Source of the DNA: Micromonospora acroterricola
GTDB taxonomy: Bacteria; Actinomycetota; Actinomycetes; Mycobacteriales; Micromonosporaceae
NCBI RefSeq assembly: GCF_003172955.1
Contig: NZ_QGKR01000186.1
Span: forward strand, 90,662 to 154,661
Length of the DNA stretch: 64,000 nt
Direction of reading: 5' to 3'
The notes below the pieces were generated by a model that saw nothing but the letters and a program-made list of their open reading frames with translations, did not search any database and was not told the DNA's origin. The position numbers were made by a program, and so were the translations under genes. Positions 54,735 to 62,840 of this stretch are shown piece by piece (the first letter of the stretch is position 1; each line of letters begins with the position of its first letter).

Positions 54735-55694
54735 TCATCTGACAGCCAGCCCCGAGGTGCTGTCGACACCGGTGGACAGCGTCGTGGTCGAGATCAACGG
54801 GCAACTGTTGCGATACTGCGAGATGCCGGACTGGTTGCTCAAGGGACAGAGGAACTGACTGTAGCGGGCGTCGTTGTCGACGAAGATCTTCAGCCAGGGG
54901 ATCATCGTGCGGGCGAGCGTGGTGCTTGGTTGCCCGATGTAGTTGTGCCCCGCTCCGGCGACTTCGATGTAGGCCCGCTCGGTCGTGGCCGGCATGCTGT
55001 TGTAGAGACTCGTCAGACGCGACGGCGTCACCAAGGTGTCGTTCTGCATGGCGTAGATCAGCGTCGGCACCCGGTCGGTGGCCAGGCTGCCGGAGGGCAG
55101 GTGTGGCGCGTTGCCGATCGCGGCTTGGAGCGAGGGTCGCTGCAGAGCCGCGCTCAGGGCTCCGCCTCCGCCCATGGAATGCCCCGCCACCGCGAGCCGG
55201 CTGGCGTCGACCCGGGTGCGTACCGAGCTACTCCGGGTCAGGAAGTCCAGTGCCGCCAGCAGCTGCGTTCCGCGGCTGGCGGGACTGTCGTTGAGGTTGT
55301 TCGTCTCGATCCCGAAGATGACGAAGCCCTGGGAGGCCAGTCTCGGGCCTAGCCAGGCGATGCCAGCCCAGGTGCCGTTGAGGCCGGGTGAGATCGCGAC
55401 CCCCCCGAAGGTTCCCTGACTGGTGCTCGTCGGGTAGTAGATGACTCCTCCCCCGAACCCGTTGCCGCGGGGCACCGAGACCGAGGCGACGGCGAAGGGA
55501 CCGGTGGTGGCGGCGATGCTGGCCGCCGTGGGAGCTGGACCCCGCTCGTAGGGGTTGGCGGCGGCGGACGCTGGACCCGCCACTGCGGTGGCGGCAACCG
55601 CAGCGAAGGCGATCACGGCGGCCGATACGGCCCCCCGGATGCGGAGGGCGGTGGACTTGCGGTCGGACCGTCTCGCTTCTCCGTCGTTCGACAT
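54735..55694 (-). CDS. Secreted cutinase/polyester-hydrolase-fold esterase
   Basis: From ATG 55694 (AAAGGA upstream) this has 319 residues. A signal peptide (VSAAVIAFAAVAATAVAGPA) leads into NPYERGPAPTAASI, the same beginning as mature actinobacterial cutinases. Shared landmarks are GFGGGVIYYPTS, AISPGLNGTWAGIAWLGPRL, nucleophile GHSMGGGGALS, DTLVTP (acid), GAGHNYIGQPS (His), IPWLKIFVDNDARYSQFLCP and the final CPL giving the typical C-terminal disulfide. The Tyr of the GYTG loop is Leu and the Trp of the TPWH loop is absent, so the aromatic polyester-binding clamp is missing. A 28-bp palindromic operator precedes the start. Confidence 0.87.
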   Translation of the reverse strand: MSNDGEARRSDRKSTALRIRGAVSAAVIAFAAVAATAVAGPASAAANPYERGPAPTAASIAATTGPFAVASVSVPRGNGFGGGVIYYPTSTSQGTFGGVAISPGLNGTWAGIAWLGPRLASQGFVIFGIETNNLNDSPASRGTQLLAALDFLTRSSSVRTRVDASRLAVAGHSMGGGGALSAALQRPSLQAAIGNAPHLPSGSLATDRVPTLIYAMQNDTLVTPSRLTSLYNSMPATTERAYIEVAGAGHNYIGQPSTTLARTMIPWLKIFVDNDARYSQFLCPLSNQSGISQYRNSCPLISTTTLSTGVDSTSGLAVR

Positions 55695-55709
55695 GCGCGT
55701 TCCTTTCTG

Positions 55710-55737
55710 GTTCAACATGAAACGTTTCATGTTGAAC
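55710..55737. promoter_or_regulatory. 28-bp perfect palindromic operator
   Basis: GTTCAACATGAAAC is followed directly by its exact reverse complement, centred on CG at 55723-55724. It lies 16-43 nt upstream of the esterase ATG at 55694. The inner TGAAACGTTTCA is a LacI-family operator form and matches the site at 51891, suggesting control by the LacI protein at 52119. Confidence 0.75.
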
Positions 55738-55946
55738 GAGTAACGTTCCCCATGACAGCAGAAAGATATCCGTCGATATCTAGCCGGGTCAATGGGCAGG
55801 CAAGGGGTCGTTTGAATCGGAGGAGGCCGGTGAGACAACCTCGCCGGGTCTGCGGGTGCCGGAGCTCCTATGGGCAACGTTCCTCACACCGCTCAATCTC
55901 GCCCCGGACCTGCCGCGGGCGCGGCTCACCCACGCATGGCTGTCAT

Positions 55947-55988
55947 GGGTGGGTCTCGGCGGCAGCCGGCTGCCGTCGAGACCCACCC
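55947..55988 (-). terminator. Long hairpin terminator
   Basis: GGGTGGGTCTCGGCGGCAGCC and its near-perfect complement (one G-T mismatch) abut with almost no loop, 21 bp per arm. It lies 55 bp after the stop of the minus-strand GH78-like gene at 56043. Confidence 0.7.
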
Positions 55989-56042
55989 GTCACTGCGGAA
56001 GCGGCATTGCTTCCCGCACCTGCGCCGGGAGACGGCTGTTCG

Positions 56043-58076
56043 TCAGGCGGTGGCTCCGAACCGGAACGTGCCGGCACCCACGTTGTAGATGTCGTAGAGG
56101 CCGTTGCGTTGCACGAACGTGGCACCCGACGTCAACGCGCTACTGGTCGCCGACGACGACGCCAGCGGCACCCACACCTGACCACTCGTGCCCGCCGGAG
56201 CGGTGACCTCGATCTGGAACTGTCCGGCACTGTCCTGCGCCCACTTCACCGCAATCGAACTACTTGGTGTGGGCACCTGCCCCTGGGCCCACGTCACGTC
56301 GGCCTTCTGCGGTTTGACCTGCCACGTCGTGTAACCGGGGTTCACCGCCGTGACCCCGAGGACGTTCTCGGAGAGCACCTGCGTGGGGCCTGCGGCCCAG
56401 GCGTGCGCTAGACTGTCGAACCCTCGGTCCGGAAGGCCGTTGCTGTTCACGAACTCCCAGAACGTGCCCGTGTAGTAGGAACCTGCGGTGTCCACCTGCA
56501 GGCCCCACAGACGCCTGAGCAGGTCGAACGCGGAGGAGGTGTCACCGCTGCCGAAACGGGCCATGACCTCCCACGTGTTGTTGAGCGGTTCGATCGTGTG
56601 ACCGTAAGGGTCGGCCATGCTCGGGGAGGGCTGGCTGATCTGGCTGCCCCGTGCCAGCCAGCGTGACCTGAAGTAGTTCAGAATGCCCTGAACCTTGTCG
56701 GCAGGCGCCACCCCGAGGCGGACCGCGTTCATGTTGGCGTCCAACGGATACACAGTGGTACGGGTGTTGGTGTGGACGTACAGACCGGCGGACGTGTTGA
56801 ACAGACGGCTGTTGATCGCGTTCTTGAGCGCGTTCGCCTTGTTGGTGTACTCGGTCACCTTGGCTGTGGTGCCGACCTTGCCCTCCATCCAGATCATGTT
56901 TTGCAACAGCTCGTAGTAGGCGAGGCTGTACTCGGTGACCTCGCCGCTCTGGGTGGTCTGCCAGTAGTCGTTGTCGTTGGTGACCACCAGTCCGTTGGAG
57001 TTGACCCGCGTGTGGTGGTAAGCGGCGGCGTTCTCCAGCCTCGTTCGCAGACCGGTGATGAACGCCGTGTCTTTGGTGTAGCGGTAGTACTGGATGGCGA
57101 TGATCGCCGAGTAGGCCGAGTAGGTCACCGCGTAGTCGAACTTTCCGCATCCGCGGAAGCCCACCGCACTGGTGAGCCGACCGTTGGAGTCCTGCAGGTT
57201 GAAGATGCTGTTGATCGAGCCCTTGATGTACGGGGCGGCGTTCGAGCCGAGCGACAGCTGCGCCACCGGATCGCTGATCAGCAGATCACCGGACCAGATG
57301 GCACGGTCCCGCTTTGCGCCGTCGAAGATGACCGGGACGTTGAAGCACGACGCGACACCGGCCGGGACCATGTCGAGTTGGGCGGTGTAGGCCCCGGCGT
57401 ACCACATGCGGTTGAGCTGGTCGTCGCTGGACATGAACCAACCCTTGTACTGGGCTGGCGTGGCGCGGTAGGCCTTGAAGTTGACGCCAGCACCGGTCAG
57501 CGTCACGGACCCGGCACTCGTCAGCTGGATCGCGGCGTAGCGGAAGCCGCCGCGCAGTGCGCCGGTATAGGTCCGCGCGCTGGTCACGTTCAGGGAGATG
57601 ACCGAACCGTGGTCGTTGTTGTAGATGCCGGTGCTGTTGGCCGTGAGGAAGGGCAGCGCCTCACTGGTCGCGATCCGCACCGTCCTGGCGGAACCGCCGC
57701 TCGAGGCCGAGACGGTAACGAACGGTGTGCCGCTCACGTTCCTGCCGAAGTCGAGGACCACGGTCGCCGGCGTCCCGCCGGAGGAGGTGGTCAGCACGGT
57801 CGAGCCGCTGCCCGTGGCAGTCAGCCCGGCGGCATTGGTGACCGTTCCTGCCGTCCGCGTGATGCGGACGGCCTCGGGGTTGTCGGTTGTCGGCCCGGGC
57901 ACGAGGGCCTGCCAGTTCGGGTTGGACGGCCAGGTCGGCAATGCGGCCCACGCCGCAGTGCTCGGCAGGCTCGTCGTGACGACCGCGAAGATCGTCGCGA
58001 CGACCAGCGCCCACACTGACCAGCGAGTGGCCCTTCGCTGCTTGGGCGCAGATGGTGGGCTACTCTCACGGTGCAT
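56043..58076 (-). CDS. Secreted GH78-like six-hairpin glycosidase
   Basis: This 677-residue protein has an N-terminal basic-hydrophobic signal segment (WSVWALVVATIFAVVTTSLP). A beta-sandwich region follows (VVLDFGRNVSGTPFVTVSAS), then a six-hairpin domain (SSDDQLNRMWYAGAYTAQLD, VTYSAYSAIIAIQYYRYTKD, NNTWEVMARFGSGDTSSAFD). In place of the GH78 acid motif DCPxRDERLGW it has FDGAKRDRAIWSGDLL, and the base region reads GTFWEFVNSNG. A C-terminal beta-domain ends the protein. Rhamnosidase activity is uncertain because the acid motif differs. Probably acts outside the cell on plant material. Confidence 0.82.
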   Translation of the reverse strand: MHRESSPPSAPKQRRATRWSVWALVVATIFAVVTTSLPSTAAWAALPTWPSNPNWQALVPGPTTDNPEAVRITRTAGTVTNAAGLTATGSGSTVLTTSSGGTPATVVLDFGRNVSGTPFVTVSASSGGSARTVRIATSEALPFLTANSTGIYNNDHGSVISLNVTSARTYTGALRGGFRYAAIQLTSAGSVTLTGAGVNFKAYRATPAQYKGWFMSSDDQLNRMWYAGAYTAQLDMVPAGVASCFNVPVIFDGAKRDRAIWSGDLLISDPVAQLSLGSNAAPYIKGSINSIFNLQDSNGRLTSAVGFRGCGKFDYAVTYSAYSAIIAIQYYRYTKDTAFITGLRTRLENAAAYHHTRVNSNGLVVTNDNDYWQTTQSGEVTEYSLAYYELLQNMIWMEGKVGTTAKVTEYTNKANALKNAINSRLFNTSAGLYVHTNTRTTVYPLDANMNAVRLGVAPADKVQGILNYFRSRWLARGSQISQPSPSMADPYGHTIEPLNNTWEVMARFGSGDTSSAFDLLRRLWGLQVDTAGSYYTGTFWEFVNSNGLPDRGFDSLAHAWAAGPTQVLSENVLGVTAVNPGYTTWQVKPQKADVTWAQGQVPTPSSSIAVKWAQDSAGQFQIEVTAPAGTSGQVWVPLASSSATSSALTSGATFVQRNGLYDIYNVGAGTFRFGATA

Positions 58077-58640
58077 CTGGATCCTCCTCTGGTTGTGGCT
58101 TGCCTAGAGGGGTCTCGGGTTAGCTGCTCTGCGGTCGCCTGGCTCGCCAGCGCCACGGCCCGAGCCGTTTTGGGTGCAGCGACCTTGTCCGATGCCGGTG
58201 CCTGCCAGCGATGTCATCGGACAAGGTATTGGTGTTCGGGGCGCTGTCTGTGACTGGCTCAGACGTCGGAGTTGGCGCCCGAGACCGTCCCCTGACGACA
58301 GTGGTGTTCGTGTGCCCCGCATGCTGGTGCGTGGTGACGGTGGTGGTTGGTGAGACGGGGCAGCGGCCATCGCCGCGATTTCCTACTGGATCTGACTCTG
58401 GTCCCCGCTCCCGTTGGTCAAGAGCGAAGCGGTATGCGACGTTGCCTGCCCACGTCGGCCCCCTGAAGGTGCGGTGCGACGAGCACCAGGAACCGGATGG
58501 AACAGTTCGAGCGGTGCCCTCCCGGATGACGTGTGCCCACGTACACGTGCCTCGTGGAGGAAGGCGGGAGACTTGAGAGTGACTTTGAAACCTTTCAATG
58601 CACTCGCTGCGCACAGAATACGAGCCGCTTCAGTGTTCCG
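58077..58640. other. Intergenic with inverted repeat and operator-like site
   Basis: No supported gene in 564 bp. It holds a 13-bp inverted repeat (58182-58227) and TTGAAA-CC-TTTCAA at 58585-58598, an operator-like palindrome similar in arms to the LacI sites but about 500 bp from the nearest start. The right side borders the integrase fragment. Confidence 0.45.
58182..58227. repeat. 13-bp perfect inverted repeat
   Basis: ACCTTGTCCGATG (58182-58194) and CATCGGACAAGGT (58215-58227) are exact inverted copies separated by 20 bp. Could be a transcript hairpin, a recombinase site or the leftover ends of a small element. Confidence 0.5.
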
Positions 58641-58910
58641 TCAAGGTTGCCTACCCGTTTCCGAACCATCACGCACGAGTCCATTGAGTCGCCTCTGCCC
58701 CCACTGTTCCAAGACCCGCTTCCAATACGATCCGTAGGCACGCCGCGTTCCATCGCTGACCGCCGCCGACACGATTGGTACGTAATCTGCGAACGTCGGC
58801 GCCTGCGGGCGCTTCGTCGCCGCCTCAATGAGGTCACCGGGGGATATTCCCATCCTCGCGAGCAACAACCGAGCGGCGTCCAACTCAGCCTGGCTCGCCG
58901 TGTCACTCAT
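58641..58910 (-). pseudogene. Tyrosine integrase, N-terminal fragment
   Basis: ATG 58910 opens MSDTASQAELDAARLLLARM, then TKRPQAPTFADYVPIVSAAV and TRRAYGSYWKRVLEQWGQRR, the core-binding domain of a tyrosine recombinase family paired with AbrB-type proteins in actinobacteria. After about 75 residues the similarity stops and the catalytic domain is absent. The start overlaps the AbrB-type gene upstream by 8 bp. A C-terminal piece of the same type lies 20.8 kb away at 37665-37840 on the same strand. Confidence 0.75.
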
Positions 58911-59448
58911 GCTGCTCACCGCCGAGAGCAGCAGCGTGTATCTGAGCGACCACCGCGTCCAAGGTTGCGGGTGGATGCACGATAAGCACGCCGGCAATGA
59001 GGTCCGCCGCCAGCAGCAACCGGTCGCCAGGCTGGAGGCCGCACCATTTCCGGGCGGCTGCCGGCAGATGTAGATGACCTTGCCCTGTCAGGGTAAAGAC
59101 GCCCTGCGGGTCCCGACGGACGACAATGAGGCCGGCGCTCTCGCGGATTTGAAGGCGCGTACCGCAGCCCGATCCGAGAGCGCGGACGATCATTCGATCA
59201 GCGATCCGGCCACTGACATCAATAGCAGCCAGGCCGTAGACCGACGCGCTTTTCCGGGCTGCTGGAAGGTCAGGCAGGGGCAATGGTGGGCGCCGCAGCG
59301 TGCCTAGCCGCCGGTCCGTCCCCTTGCTCTGCGCGGGAGGCGTCAACGGTGGAATAAGAGGAGCAACGGTCATATCAGCCACGGCGGTCACCGCCGCCGA
59401 GCGTCGCATCCGTCGAGACTGTCGCGGAGATACCTTCCGCGTGGTCAA
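58903..59448 (-). CDS. AbrB/MazE-type DNA-binding protein beside integrase
   Basis: This 181-residue protein (start uncertain; MTVAPLIPPL or later starts are possible) has a C-terminal swapped-hairpin AbrB-like domain: GVFTLTGQGHLHLPAAARKW, CGLQPGDRLLLAADLIAGVL, IVHPPATLDAVVAQI. It is coupled to the integrase fragment downstream and begins 50 bp from tRNA-Leu. In related actinobacterial elements this pairing suggests a regulator of the integrase. Confidence 0.7.
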   Translation of the reverse strand: MTTRKVSPRQSRRMRRSAAVTAVADMTVAPLIPPLTPPAQSKGTDRRLGTLRRPPLPLPDLPAARKSASVYGLAAIDVSGRIADRMIVRALGSGCGTRLQIRESAGLIVVRRDPQGVFTLTGQGHLHLPAAARKWCGLQPGDRLLLAADLIAGVLIVHPPATLDAVVAQIHAAALGGEQHE

Positions 59449-59491
59449 GCGGGCTTGACCACCAGTACGTCAAATACAGCAGGGATGCTTC

Positions 59492-59506
59492 AAATTTGTG
59501 TCCGAG
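59492..59506 (+). repeat. Direct repeat at tRNA-Leu 3' end, candidate attachment site
   Basis: AAATTTGTGTCCGAG overlaps the last 8 bases of tRNA-Leu and 7 bases beyond, and recurs exactly at 30402-30416. With an integrase gene beside it, this is the expected location of an island attachment site. Confidence 0.4.
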
Positions 59507-59582
59507 GGGGGACTTGAACCCCCACGCCCTATACGGGCACTAGCACCTCAAGCTAGCGCGTCTGCCATTCCGCCACCCGGAC
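59499..59582 (-). tRNA. tRNA-Leu (anticodon GAG)
   Basis: The minus strand folds as an 84-nt class II tRNA: acceptor GTCCGGG with CTCGGAC plus discriminator A, anticodon arm CTAGC-TTGAGGT-GCTAG giving GAG, a long variable arm (TGCCCGTATAGGGCG), and T-arm GGGGGTTCAAGTCCCCC. CCA is not encoded. Confidence 0.95.
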
Positions 59583-59816
59583 TTGCTCGTTCAGCCTACC
59601 TCGCCGACCTGGATGATCTTGACACCCGATGGCCGGCCCGGGGGGCCGCACGGGGAGTTACTGTACACGCCACTCGTGGATCATGCACATCGCCGTCGAG
59701 CCCCTCCGTGGAGGTGTTCCCGCCGCTGCTCAGACCGCCTCGCGAGGGGTCACCGACGTACCGCCGAAGGCGTGTCCGGGTAGCGTCGGACGGCCATCTG
59801 ACGGCAGCATTGCCAC

Positions 59817-62687
59817 GTGTCCCATCCCTCTCCTCTGGCAGCCGCCCAGCACCGGGCTCTCGCCCTGCGCGCCGCGGGCGACCTCAGCGCCGCCCGGCAG
59901 CTGCTCGCGGAGGTCGTCGAGTCCGCCCGTCCGCCCTACGGCGAGGACCACCCCGAGGTGCTGCACACCGCGCACCTGCTGGCCCGCCTGCACCGCGAGG
60001 CGGACGATCCGCTCGCCGCCCGCCGGGTGCTGGAGGAGGCGTTCGCCGCGGGCGAGCGGCGCTGGGAGCACTCCGATCCCGTGCTGCTCGCGCTCGCCTT
60101 CGAGCTCGCCGAGGTCGCCGAGGAGCTGGGCAACCGGCACGAGGCCCGGCGGAACTACACCCGCGTCGCCACCGCCGGGCCCGCCGTGCTCGGCGAGGAC
60201 CACCCCGCGGTACGCGCCGCCCGCCACTACCTCGGCGACGCCGCTCCCGCTGCGCCGGCAGTGCGGCACCCATCGCCACCGACACCCCGCCCAGCGCCGG
60301 ACGACCGGTCCACCGATCCTGTTCCGGCGGACGATGCCGGGGCGCGGGCCGCCCTGTCCGGTCCGACGCTGTCCCTGGCGACGCTGGCCGCGATGCGGCC
60401 GTCGGCGGGCAGCCCACCACCCGCCGCGTCGCCCTGGGCTCCACCGCCACCGCCGGCAACGCCTCAGTCAACCCCTCTGGCGGTACGCGTACCCGCCCCA
60501 CCGGCACCGCCCGCCGACGCCGGCACGCCGCCGGCTCCCGCTCCCCCGGTGACGCCGGCCCGGCCGGTGCCGTCCCCCGTCACGCCGGCGGCACCGCAGC
60601 CCGGTCCACCGCCCCCGCCCGTGCCTCCACGCCAGCGCACGGAGGCGCAGCAACCGCAGCCGGCTCGACCGGCGGTGACATCTCCTCGACCGCCAATCGA
60701 AGGCCAGGGAGAGCCCACCCGCCTGGCCGAACAGGAGCAACCTCCGCGGCCACCGTCCGGATCAGTCGTACCGCCACGCCAGCGGGCGGGCGACCAACCA
60801 CCCCCGCCGGCCGTCGACGCGCCAGCCTCGCCGACCGCGGCCCTCCCGGTGTCGGCCGCCCCGCCGCCAGCTACGGCGGTGCCGGTTCCGGCTCCCCGGT
60901 GGGACACCCCGACGATCCAGGTACAGCAGATTGAGCCGCTGTTGGCCGAGGAAACGGTTCGGGCCGCGAGCACGCCGACCAGCGCGAGCGGGCCGACCAC
61001 CGCGTCGGGCGGAGCGGCGACAGCGCCGGACGGGCCGACCTCGACGAGTACCCCTCCCGGGCCGATGCACCCGGTGAGCGCACCACCCAGCGACCCGGTG
61101 AACGGCCCGCCTTCTGCACCACAGCCGGTCCCCGGGCCGCCGGTGTCGGCCGGCACACCGGCGCAGCTCGGCAGCCCGCCCCGCCGTCCCGACCCGGTGA
61201 TCCAACCCGGGTCCGCCTCCGTGCCGTCGGCCCAACCTTTCCCGGTGTCGGGGCCACCTGGCCGCGGCCAGCCCGTCTCCGCACCACCCAGCCACCACTC
61301 CCCCGTGTCCGGACCGCCTGGCCGCGGCCAGCCCGTCTCGGCGCCGCCGAGCCACCCGTACCCGGTATCCGGAGCACCGAGCCACCCCTATCCGGTATCC
61401 GCGCCGCCCAGCTACGGCCAGCCCGTCTCGGCACCACCGAGCCAGCCCTACCCGGTGTCCGGGCCACCCGGCTACGGCCAGCCCGTTTCCGCACCACCGA
61501 GCCAGCCCTACCCGGTCTCCGCACCGCCCGGTTACGACCAGCCCGTCTCCGGGCCACCCGGCCACCCCTACCCGGTCTCCGCACCGCCCGGTTACGACCA
61601 GCCCGTCTCCGGGCCACCCGGCCACCCCTACCCGGTCTCCGCACCACCTGGTCACAACCAACCCGAGTCCGCGCCGCCGGTGAGCGCGCCGCCGTGGGGG
61701 TTGACCGCGCCACCGTGGAGCAGCACCGCGCCGCCGCAGGTGCTACCCACGGCCGGTAACGACCCGACGGGCCGATCATCGATGGAGGAGCCCTGGGCCG
61801 AGCCGGGCGGGTTGACGGCTGCGGCGGTGCCGCCGAGCCCTCCGGCGCAGCGGACGGGAATGACGACGACCCAGACCACCGAGGTGTTCCCGCCAGCCGG
61901 ACCGGCCAGCAGCGATCCGGGCAGGCTCGATGCGAACCTCGGCCAGCCGGACAAGGCCCAGCCGGAGCCGGCCGATCGACAGTCGAGCCCCGTCGCGACG
62001 CCGGCTCACCCGGCCCCGCCGGCGGTCACCGGTCCCGCGACGCCGACCGGTGGGTACCCGATACCAACCCCGCAGCCTCCGGGTCCGTTCGTGGCCCCCG
62101 CCTACCCGCCGCCGACCGAGCTGGCGTCCCAGCCGGTTCCCGAGCGGTACCCGGCCCAGCAGTACCACCCGGGCCAGGAGGTGCACCCGGGCCAGCACCA
62201 CCAACCCGACGGGTACCGGCCGACGTACGCCGACGAAGCCTCGCCCAGCCGCGGCCGGGCGACGCTGATCGGCGCCGCGGTGGCGGCCGGGGTGGCCGTG
62301 GTGGCGGTGGCCGGCCTGGGGGTGGTGGTGCTCAACCGCGACGACCCGCCCCCGGCGACCGGGACCGCGCCGACGGCGACGGCGGCGCCGACGGCGGCCG
62401 GGCCTCCACCCGGGGACCTGAAGCTGCGGGACGACTCTGTCACGATCACCTTGACCTGGACGGACCCGTCCGGGGGCGCGGTTCCGTTCATGGTCGCCGG
62501 TGGCCGGGCCGGGCAGGCGCTGGGGGTGATGGCCACCGTGGACCCGGGACGGACGAGCTACACGGTCAACGGGCTGAATTCGCGAGTGGACTACTGCTTC
62601 ACCGTGCTGGCGGTCTACTCCACCGACAGCTTCGCCACCTCGGGGCAGGTCTGCACTGAGCGCGAACGCGCCACTCCGCCGAGCTGA
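59817..62687 (+). CDS. TPR/proline-rich repeat membrane protein with FN3 domain
   Basis: This protein has 956 residues from GTG 59817. Residues 5-145 are tetratricopeptide-like (ALALRAAGDLSAARQLLAEV, YGEDHPEVLHTAHLLARLHR, GNRHEARRNYTRVATAGPAV). Residues 150-810 are Pro/Ala/Ser-rich with 10-20-residue repeats of the type GQPVSAPPSQPYPVSGPPGY. A single membrane helix (LIGAAVAAGVAVVAVAGLGV) lies near 815-840, then an extracellular FN3-like domain (DSVTITLTWTDPSGGAVPFM, LNSRVDYCFTVLAVYSTDSF). TPR inside and FN3 outside suggest a scaffold linking cytoplasm and cell surface. Function unknown. Confidence 0.85.
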   Translation: MSHPSPLAAAQHRALALRAAGDLSAARQLLAEVVESARPPYGEDHPEVLHTAHLLARLHREADDPLAARRVLEEAFAAGERRWEHSDPVLLALAFELAEVAEELGNRHEARRNYTRVATAGPAVLGEDHPAVRAARHYLGDAAPAAPAVRHPSPPTPRPAPDDRSTDPVPADDAGARAALSGPTLSLATLAAMRPSAGSPPPAASPWAPPPPPATPQSTPLAVRVPAPPAPPADAGTPPAPAPPVTPARPVPSPVTPAAPQPGPPPPPVPPRQRTEAQQPQPARPAVTSPRPPIEGQGEPTRLAEQEQPPRPPSGSVVPPRQRAGDQPPPPAVDAPASPTAALPVSAAPPPATAVPVPAPRWDTPTIQVQQIEPLLAEETVRAASTPTSASGPTTASGGAATAPDGPTSTSTPPGPMHPVSAPPSDPVNGPPSAPQPVPGPPVSAGTPAQLGSPPRRPDPVIQPGSASVPSAQPFPVSGPPGRGQPVSAPPSHHSPVSGPPGRGQPVSAPPSHPYPVSGAPSHPYPVSAPPSYGQPVSAPPSQPYPVSGPPGYGQPVSAPPSQPYPVSAPPGYDQPVSGPPGHPYPVSAPPGYDQPVSGPPGHPYPVSAPPGHNQPESAPPVSAPPWGLTAPPWSSTAPPQVLPTAGNDPTGRSSMEEPWAEPGGLTAAAVPPSPPAQRTGMTTTQTTEVFPPAGPASSDPGRLDANLGQPDKAQPEPADRQSSPVATPAHPAPPAVTGPATPTGGYPIPTPQPPGPFVAPAYPPPTELASQPVPERYPAQQYHPGQEVHPGQHHQPDGYRPTYADEASPSRGRATLIGAAVAAGVAVVAVAGLGVVVLNRDDPPPATGTAPTATAAPTAAGPPPGDLKLRDDSVTITLTWTDPSGGAVPFMVAGGRAGQALGVMATVDPGRTSYTVNGLNSRVDYCFTVLAVYSTDSFATSGQVCTERERATPPS
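61381..61680 (+). repeat. 60-bp coding tandem repeats
   Basis: Five consecutive 60-bp units encode the 20-residue Pro-Val-Ser repeats. The units at 61501-61560 and 61561-61620 differ by a single base, indicating recent duplication and likely length variation between strains. Confidence 0.85.
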
Positions 62688-62840
62688 GCTGGGCGTCCAC
62701 ACCGCACACGCTCAGTATCCACAGGGGTGACCGTGCGGGTTCCCCCGGCACCGACCGCGCCATATGATGGCACCCGGCTCAGGGGAGGGGTCGCCGCGAG
62801 GCGCGCGCCACCTGCCACGACTCAGGGGAGGCAGCCGGCT

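Noticed and set aside
61381..61680. Regular repeats that might suggest a CRISPR array
   Set aside because: The repeats are contiguous 60-bp coding units without unique spacers and stay in frame within one protein.
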